A stretch of DNA of 64,000 nucleotides, taken from Fulvia fulva (lineage: Eukaryota > Ascomycota > Dothideomycetes > Mycosphaerellales > Mycosphaerellaceae). The stretch is from assembly GCF_020509005.1 (NCBI RefSeq), contig NC_063012.1, positions 3,038,001 through 3,102,000 on the forward strand. Reading direction: 5' to 3'. Below are positions 57,602-64,000 of this stretch, piece after piece (within the stretch, counting starts at the first letter, position 1; each line of letters starts with the position of its first letter). The notes beneath the pieces were generated by a model. That model worked only from the letters and a program-made list of their open reading frames with translations, did no database searches and was not told where the DNA came from. Both the position numbers and the translations under genes were made by a program.

Positions 57602-59269
57602 TTAAGCTGATTGAACATCAATTGCTGTGTGAAGCAGTTTCCCAACATCGTTCAGGCCTCCATCCTCTGAAGTGACAATCCGCTTGGGAATTTCCCACTC
57701 CACAACAGGTGCCTTCTTCGTCTCCTTCCCAAGCTCTGCATCCACCAAAGTCTGATATGTGTGATCAAGGAAGTCCTCAAGCTGATAATCCCGCTTCGTG
57801 AACTGCTCGCTCAGAATTTTGGCAAGCGTTGCCACGTTAGGATGGAAATGGGTCTGAAGAGTCTCGAGCTCCCATAAGCTCGAGTCGATGGCGCCGGTGA
57901 GCATTGGGTCCATCCGTCGCATGTCAAATGGGTCGTCCATGCCTTCGTCCTCGTACTTTGGGTTTGAGGCATATATCGCATGACCGGGATGAGGTGTACG
58001 GTGCAGCATGAAGGTGCAGGGAGGGTGGGCCTTCAGCATATTGTAGATCCAAGGCACGATCCAGACAATACCGCCTGGCGGTGATTGAAGTGCTAGTCTG
58101 GACAATCGCTTGACAAAGCTTGCGATCATCGCGACGGGCAAATGCGTAGATGCCATAAAGGTCTCGAGCAGTCGGAAGAAGCGGCTCCTGTGCTTGCTGT
58201 GAAGTAAATCCTCGTCCAGTAGGCTGTAGAGTCTCGTGTAGAAGTCGGGATAGTCAAGGTTCTTCTGTGTCATCATGTTGAAGATACCGGACAGGGCAAG
58301 AAGCGACATGGAGCCTCCTTGGTTGAAGGAGTCCGTCAGGAAGTCTGTCAGTAGCTCGATGTGGCCAGTGAACCATGGCAAGATCTGAACTGTCATGATG
58401 CCGAGTATTTTCTTCCGATCGCTGTGGGACAAGACTGATCGAAACACTGCGATCCACGCCTCTCGTGCAGCTTTTCGATGTGCATTAAGAGACAGTAATT
58501 GGTGCTTTCCTTGTGGCTCATTCGCGTACCAGTCTTCCAGCTCTCCATCAGACTCCGGAACACCCTCAACTTGCGACAAGACATCAACCGCGTTGCTGGC
58601 CGCGACTTGGTCGTCCTCGCTCAGGACGTGCTTGACGGCAACGAAGGTGTAGAAGCGTACATCGTCATGCTCCTCGACAAACTTTTCCACGAACTCTTGC
58701 CGTGCACCTTCGGCATCGTCGCTCTGTAGCAACCGTCGCACCAGCGACATGAACGTAGACTTATCATTTCTCCATGACTGGTCCGCCTTCTTGTGGTCCC
58801 CAGAAGCCTCTTCCTTGACGATCCTCATGAGCAGCGTCAGAGCTGTACTCTCTTGCGTCGCATCGGGGCTACCAATCCATCCCAGCAGATTCTGGGCATA
58901 ATCTTTTAGTCGACCCTTCAGCCATTGCACCACCTGAACCTCTGCTTCTGATGCGCCACTTTGCTTAACGAGTCTGTCCCCAGCGATCAACCTGCAAAAG
59001 ACTCGACACGATGCAACTGCCGCAATAGTTGCAGTCTTGGGCTTTTTGCTGATGGTGTCCACCAATCTCTGCAGTTCGACTATGTTGTTGTAGTGTTCCT
59101 GCGATTCGAGAATCTGCTCCTCCAGCAGCAGGACGCGAGTCTGCACATCGTCGCTGGACGTCGTCCTGGTAGCCTTGGGCGCCTTTCGTGGCTTGGTCGC
59201 ATCTGTCGTTCCGTTTACTGCCCGCTTGCGTTTCCGACTCGCATCGTTGCTAGCGATAAGACCGGGCAT
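57602..59269 (-). CDS. NOC4: Nucleolar complex protein 4 (Noc4), small-subunit biogenesis
   Basis: A single exon encodes 555 residues. I start at the ATG at 59267-59269 (MPGLIASNDASRKRKR); the frame extends upstream only to a GTG. Noc4 pairs with Nop14 in the nucleolus and is needed for maturation and export of the 40S precursor. A basic, Lys/Arg-rich N-terminus is followed by helical repeats. The CBF/Mak21-type domain occupies about residues 270-430, including SLLALSGIFNMMTQKNLDYP, FYTRLYSLLDEDLLHSKHRS and RFFRLLETFMASTHLP, then RLSRLALQSPPGGIVWIVPW. The C-terminal DPM..GAIDSSLWELETLQ..HFHP block is also typical of Noc4. It is convergent with the agmatinase gene (57 bases between stops) and divergent from ATP4. 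Confidence 0.92.
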   Translation of the reverse strand: MPGLIASNDASRKRKRAVNGTTDATKPRKAPKATRTTSSDDVQTRVLLLEEQILESQEHYNNIVELQRLVDTISKKPKTATIAAVASCRVFCRLIAGDRLVKQSGASEAEVQVVQWLKGRLKDYAQNLLGWIGSPDATQESTALTLLMRIVKEEASGDHKKADQSWRNDKSTFMSLVRRLLQSDDAEGARQEFVEKFVEEHDDVRFYTFVAVKHVLSEDDQVAASNAVDVLSQVEGVPESDGELEDWYANEPQGKHQLLSLNAHRKAAREAWIAVFRSVLSHSDRKKILGIMTVQILPWFTGHIELLTDFLTDSFNQGGSMSLLALSGIFNMMTQKNLDYPDFYTRLYSLLDEDLLHSKHRSRFFRLLETFMASTHLPVAMIASFVKRLSRLALQSPPGGIVWIVPWIYNMLKAHPPCTFMLHRTPHPGHAIYASNPKYEDEGMDDPFDMRRMDPMLTGAIDSSLWELETLQTHFHPNVATLAKILSEQFTKRDYQLEDFLDHTYQTLVDAELGKETKKAPVVEWEIPKRIVTSEDGGLNDVGKLLHTAIDVQSA

Positions 59270-59450
59270 GTTTCGTGGTCGTCGAGTGGATTCTCTGAGC
59301 TCAGCCAAAATTCCAGTCGCAAAAGTCTCGCTCGGGGAAAGGCCAGCCGGCACCACCCGATCAACCGACAGCTTCTTGCTTCATCAGTGAGCAGACGTCA
59401 ATCGCAGCGACATCTCTCCCCTCACTCTCACCACAGCATCCACCACCACA
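59270..59450. promoter_or_regulatory. Shared bidirectional promoter of NOC4 and ATP4
   Basis: Only 181 bases separate the two start codons, so both transcription starts and 5' leaders must fit within it or overlap. The ATP4 side is rich in CT and CCACCA just before the start. No TATA box is evident. Confidence 0.6.
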
Positions 59451-60355
59451 ATGGCGTCGCGTCTGGCAAAGGGCGCATTGAGTACGTCCGACCACATATG
59501 AAGTACCGCTGGAGCCATGGAGTCACTGACTGAGTGCACACAGGCGCCGCTCGCGTTCGCCCAACCCTCCCTATCCGCACCGCTCTGCCCGCCATCACCA
59601 CCTTTGCGACCTCGACTCCCCGTTTCGAGAGCTCTGCTCCACAGAAGGACCCAAAGAGCGCGGCTCAGGGCATCCTCGATGCTCTGCCAGGAAACAGCAT
59701 CGCTTCCAAGACCGCCATCCTCTCTGCCGGAGCCGGTCTCTCGGTTGCAGCTATCAGCAATGAGCTCTACGTCGTCAACGAGGAGTCTATCGTCATGCTG
59801 TCTCTCTTGACCATCTACTGGGCGGTCTACACATATGCCGGCCCAATGTACAGCGAGTGGGCGCAGGGCCAGCACGACAAGATCAAGGGCATTTTGAACG
59901 CGGCACGGGACGACCACACCAACGCCGTCAAGGCCCGCATTGACAATGTCAAGGACCTCAGTGGCGTAATTGAGATCACCAAGGACCTCTTTGCTGTTTC
60001 CAAGGCACGTCCGAAGTGATCACAGGATGGGCATAACAACTACTAACTTGGCGTAGGAAACCGCCCACCTCGAGGCTCAGGCCTACGAGCTCCAGCAGAA
60101 GACTGAGCTGGCCGCTGAGGCTAAGGCTGTTCTTGACTCGTGGGTGCGCTACGAAGGCCAGGTCAAGGCCCGACAACAGAAGGAGCTCGCTGATTCCGTT
60201 ATTGCCAAGATTGAGAAGCAGCTCCAGGACCCCAAGGTGCTAGACCAGATCCTCAAGCAGAGCGTCCAGGATGTTGAGCGTGAGTGCGAGCTGTTCCGTG
60301 TCAAATTGAGCTACCACTAACACTGATTGCAGGCATTGTTTCTCAAAAGTCATAG
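59451..60355 (+). CDS. ATP4: Mitochondrial F1Fo ATP synthase subunit 4 (b subunit)
   Basis: Four exons (59451-59481, 59544-60004, 60057-60279, 60333-60355) encode 245 residues. The protein is the b subunit of the peripheral stalk that holds F1 against rotation at the inner membrane. The Arg-rich, acid-poor N-terminus (MASRLAKGALSAARVRP ... to about 40) is a mitochondrial presequence. Two membrane segments follow at about 66-83 and 91-110, then a long charged helix (WAQGQHDKIKGILNAARDDH ... VLDSWVRYEGQVKARQQKEL) ending in VERIVSQKS. The second intron (60005-60056) begins GC instead of GT (aaggcacgt) and has a perfect tactaac branch site at 60041-60047; only this splice keeps the conserved AVSK-ETAHLEAQA reading. 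The other introns are 62 and 53 bases with GT-AG ends. Confidence 0.93.
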
Positions 60356-60702
60356 AGCGTCACGTGACGTAGGAAGAAGACAGCAGGGCAAGCTCAGGTG
60401 AGCGCTTGTCCTAGCTTGTACATATTAGACATTTGAGCAGAGCGGTCGAAATCCAGATGATCTCCTTTGTGTTGAAGCCTCTTGCTTTCACCTCTTTCCT
60501 CAGATGATTGCCTCCACTGCAGCTGTCTTGGCATTAGGCACGGAGTTGGCCGCCGGCCCGCTCAGGATCCAGAACAAGCAGTTTCTGACGATTTGCAATT
60601 GTGTCACATTGCTGATATCTGCAATCTTGCTTCTACTCCACGATTGACATTCTTATAGTGCAGTACAAGCCGTGATCACACCCAAGTTCACGCTCTCTCG
60701 AC
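60356..60702. other. Intergenic region between ATP4 and oxygenase gene
   Basis: This 347-base stretch holds the ATP4 3' UTR and the promoter of the oxygenase gene. A 12-base palindrome around CACGTG lies at 60358-60369. No other feature is visible. Confidence 0.55.
60358..60369. promoter_or_regulatory. Palindromic E-box, cgtcacgtgacg
   Basis: The perfect 12-base palindrome contains CACGTG, the core site of bHLH factors such as Cbf1 in fungi. It starts three bases after the ATP4 stop codon and about 340 bases before the oxygenase start, so it could act on the latter. Function is inferred from motif only. Confidence 0.35.
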
Positions 60703-62134
60703 ATGGCCGCCACCGTCACTGCTCCTTCCGCGACACACAACGAAGCTCGTCAAGCCGCCCAAGACTATCTCAATCAACGTCTAGCGAGCGGCGCCTCAGC
60801 TAAACCAGCAAGACCGTTCACTGTCCCAGAGATCAACATCGCCAACTCATTCTCTGATGATGTTAATGCGAGGAAAACAGTAGCAGCCAAGATCCACGAT
60901 GCATGCACGAACAGCGGCTTCTTCCACCTCACTGGTCATGGTGTCTCCGAAGAAACGCGACAGAAGATTATCAACGCTGCCAAGCGCTTCACCAAAGACT
61001 TGCCTCGATCGAGCAAAGAAGCGTTGCACGTCAAGCACAGCAAGTATTTTCGCGGCTGGGAACCAGCCGACTATACTTACGTCAATCCTGGTGACTGGTC
61101 TGCCGAGACCGCTGCTCCTGAGACAAAGGAAGGCTTCAACTGGGGCTATGAACCAGGTCTTGACCCTACTGGCGGCGATGGGCAGTACCGTGAACTGGAC
61201 GGCGAGGATGTCAACGGTAACGTGTGGCCAAAAAAAGAAGATCTCCCTGGCTTTTACGCAGATGTCAAAGAGTACTATGGCCAAATCTTACAGCTGGCTC
61301 GCCATCTCTTTCGATTGTTTGCGCTGTCGCTGGATCTACCTGAGGAGTACTTTGATGATATGATGACGCATCCAGGCGGGATTGCCAGGTTGCTGTACTA
61401 TCCTGCGAGCAAAGACCCCAAGCCTCTGAATCCTAACGAGCCAGATAAGGAGATTGGTCTGGGAGCTCATTCTGACTACGAGTGTTTCACAATTCTGCTT
61501 TGCTCTACCGCTTCAGGCCTGGAGATACTGTCGCCGGAGAATATCTGGGTTCCTGCACCGGCCGTGGAAGGGAGCTTCATCATCAACGTTGCAGACTTCT
61601 TGATGAGGTGGACGAATGGTACGTAACCTATCACATGTGTTGTTAATCACCTCAGGGAATGCGGCTGACCATGCAGGTGTCTACATATCGACCGTTCATC
61701 GTGTCGTCAACAGAACCACGCATGAGCGTTACAGCGTCCCATTCTTCTTCAATATCAACTACGATCAGACTGTTGAGACACTGCCGAGCTGTGTGACGCC
61801 TGAACGGCCTTCACAATACCCTCCAGTCAAGGCGGGGGAGTACATTTTGGAAAGACTGAAAGCTGTACCAAAAATGGTTAGATATTGGGCTCTGTATCAT
61901 ACGTTGGATCTCGAAATCAGTCACTGGATATTCGCTCTGAGGAACCTATTTGAGTCGTTGTATACTGTTCAGCCTACCAGAGATACCGTCTCCCCGAAGA
62001 ACCTTTCGAGGATGTGTGATGCGCCACTAGGTGATCCATGCTTGCATATAGGTGATGGAGCTGCTTGTTCTGTAGAGTATGTGTTGAGGTACTGGTGCCG
62101 TCTTGTGCTAACTGCTGTGGAGGTGTTGCTCTGA
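60703..62134 (+). CDS. 2-oxoglutarate/Fe(II) oxygenase, isopenicillin-N-synthase-like
   Basis: Exon 1 is 60703-61618 and exon 2 starts at 61677 (58-base intron, gtacgt ... gcag), joining RWTN to GVYISTVHRV. The DIOX_N region holds SGFFHLTGHGV (71-81). The catalytic core has the iron ligands His256 and Asp258 (GAHSDYECFTILL) and His313 (VHRVVNR). Arg323 and Ser325 (ERYSVPFF) bind 2-oxoglutarate. Such enzymes hydroxylate, desaturate or cyclise small molecules. The family member and substrate cannot be told. Homology-like sequence ends near GEYILERLKAV (about residue 369). The frame then stays open to 62134 (457 residues in total) with sequence that looks non-conserved, so the true C-terminus may be shorter through another intron. 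Confidence 0.82.
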
Positions 62135-64000
62135 TTTGCTTACCATTGGTCTTCAGCTGACACTCATTGTACCTCTACGGTTCAGCGCGCTATCCAGCGT
62201 GCGTCACAACAGATGGCTCCCGTCGCCCTGCGAGAGACGACTCAGATCCTTTGAAATTGTAGCCTTGTTGGGCAACGATGGCGTGGAAGGCGGTCCATGG
62301 AAAGCATCGTTGAGCTTCACCTGAACGAAGTCGGCCTCGCGACTCGCGTTTCTTTAGGGGTGTAGTCTGTAGGTCGGACCTAGAAATTTTGACTTGTCGA
62401 TGGATTACAAAAGGTGAATTCGGAGCTGCACGTACATGTATTTGCTGTACGAATCGTTCGATGACGAAATCCGCGCTGCAATAGGAATGTGTGTAGTTGT
62501 TCCTACCTCATCGCGGGGTCGCTACTCACCAAGTTCCAGTGGATCATGTCGGCATCTCGCCATGTCGGCACATCTTCAGCGAGCTGCAACCTCTGAGACA
62601 TGCATGTAGGACCGGATTGTTGATTAGTGAGCGCCGGTCGTCTTGTATAGCACGCTGCGATGAACTGAGGCTGACCGCCGAACCCACGGCTTTCTTTCCT
62701 TTCACCTCGATTAGGACTTCGACACGATTGTCCTGTGTAGTTGATCGAGTCGTGGCATGCGCATGGTCTCGGAAAGTCCGACAGTCGAGACCGGCTTCAT
62801 AGCCGTGCGCGACCAAGGCTTCCAGTGCTCGCAGCAATCGCCCAGCTGTGTTATTGACACTGGAGGCGTTGATGAGGAGCAGTCGAAGGCCAAGACGTGC
62901 GATGCCACGCAACGCAAGTGGAACGCGTTCAGGAGTTCTGAAGCGTTGAACTTGAACTCTATTCGGGGACTGGTTAGGACGTGACATTGTGAGCAGCCGG
63001 TCTCGTCTCGTGACTAAGTCGTAGATGTGGAAGAGACTGATAATAAGAGCGTCCGTCTACATGTACCATGACCTGCTGTCGGCCGAGTCTTGGTCCCTCG
63101 TTCATCGTCACTACTCTGCCCAGGTGGCAGCGACGAGCATGTGGCCACTGCGACTTCGTGAAGACAAACTCATGACATAGCATGCCATTCTTAGTATTGA
63201 GTATGTACCACGAGTGGGTGACGTCCAAAGACGATGTTCCATCGCGATTTCGGACAAGGATAAGATAGGCTCGTGGCTGAGCAGGGGGAACGCCAAGCAG
63301 CGCTTCCAAGCACGTTTCTCGGCTGGAGCGTTGCCGAGTTCTCTAACCTGACCTCGCTCAATGCAGTGATCTGCCAGCAACACGATGAACTTGAGATCAC
63401 ATCTCGTATCTCCTTCAGCGATGGCCAAGCAGTCCCACAGGCCAAGTGACTGGTCACTTGCGCTACAGCGCCTGTGTTTGGTGCAAGTCCCGAGAGGTGT
63501 GCAGTTTCATTCGTGGGCGCATCGTGCTTGAGGTCTGTCTCACCAGCGATTTCACATTCATGAGGTGGCGGCGGTTGACGGTCCACGATACCGACTCTAC
63601 GCGTGATGACAGTGCATCCGAGACGGCAGTCACAAGCAGTCCGACCGACCACCAACCTCGACGGTGCGTGCGGTGCCGCTTCCGGTTGCATTCCACACGT
63701 TTGCTGGCCCGCGCGGCCCTATGAACACGAGCTTGCAAAGCTGAGCCGATTGACGAAGGCGAATCAACGGCGCAGGGACTGTTCCTGAGTGTCATGTCGC
63801 ATAGGACGCAAACAAGCATTAGCTAGGACTGGCCGCTAGCAGTACTCTGTTCGTACCTGCACACCTTTGCTACCAGCCTTAGACTGCGCACGATCGTGAG
63901 CTGTGGAGGTTGCTTGAGTACAAAAAGAACGCGCAAGCCGCACGGTATACATCTCCATCTTGTGACGCGGACTCCCCATTTCTTTCATCGAGCAACGATT
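62135..64000. other. 1.9 kb with no supported gene
   Basis: Several frames of 60-166 codons overlap on both strands without domains or a convincing ATG context. A short inverted repeat (caagtgac, two-base loop, gtcacttg) lies at 63443-63460. I see no RNA gene or mobile element. A gene with several introns could be hidden here. Confidence 0.4.

Noticed and set aside
59270..59356. 29-codon N-terminal extension of Noc4
   Set aside because: It starts with GTG. The ATG at 59269 gives a basic N-terminus and leaves room for the ATP4 promoter.
1..64000. CRISPR arrays, prokaryotic operons or phage genes
   Set aside because: There are no spaced direct repeats of that type; introns and gene content are those of a fungus.

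Overview
The window looks like nuclear DNA of a filamentous ascomycete (Pezizomycotina). Short introns of about 49-82 bases with fungal splice signals (including a perfect TACTAAC branch site), a fungal-type SUR7 protein, a Cln/PucA-type G1 cyclin and repeat-induced point mutation (RIP) of transposons all point that way. A Dothideomycete is my best guess, but that is inference. The window has two very different halves.

Bases 1 to about 34,950 are a nested transposon block with no recognisable host gene. CpA and TpG are strongly depleted and TpA is enriched, while CpG is common. Almost every reading frame is broken by TAG or TAA. This is the CpA-to-TpA signature of RIP. The layers can be peeled apart by target-site duplications. 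A chromodomain Ty3/gypsy element (1-1851, resuming at 20812) is split by a Tad-like LINE on the minus strand, called LINE A (1852-20811). LINE A is itself split by LINE B (3186-8179, plus), LINE B' (8619-11115, minus) and LINE C (12726-19625, plus). LINE C is split by LINE C' (13071-15365, minus). To the right lie the gypsy 3' end with probable LTR sequence, a pogo/Fot1-type DNA transposon pair forming a 621-base inverted repeat (23427-25165), and a second LINE of family A (A'', 25188-34472, plus). A'' carries LINE D (27595-32746, minus) inside it. The block ends with a 183-base tandem duplication of the A'' 3' end and its flank (34443-34808). RIP stops sharply near 34,950.

Bases 34,960 to 64,000 are ordinary gene-bearing sequence. 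In order: a DUF1771/SMR protein with a C-terminal CaaX box (35663-36560, +); an F-box/2EXR-like protein (36875-38029, -); a Ser-rich coiled-coil protein (38939-40921, +); a membrane-anchored alpha/beta hydrolase (41701-42942, +); a 6.2-kb stretch without a convincing gene, holding a 479-base MITE with 41-base terminal repeats; a G1 cyclin (49167-50432, +); the U3 snoRNP protein Utp4 (51526-54195, +); a SUR7-family membrane protein (54384-55439, -); a secretory-type agmatinase (56290-57544, +); the nucleolar protein Noc4 (57602-59269, -), divergent from mitochondrial ATP synthase subunit 4 (59451-60355, +); and a 2-oxoglutarate/Fe(II) oxygenase (60703-62134, +, C-terminus uncertain). The last 1.9 kb holds nothing I can support.

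The genes do not form an obvious pathway cluster. Utp4 and Noc4 both act in making the small ribosomal subunit, but other genes lie between them. The most unusual structures are the sharp RIP edge, a 5' module of about 1.07 kb shared by three LINE copies with different bodies and ending at the same base in each, the 621-base inverted pogo arms, and the unRIPped MITE and perfect hairpin in gene space. I found no convincing undescribed system beyond these.
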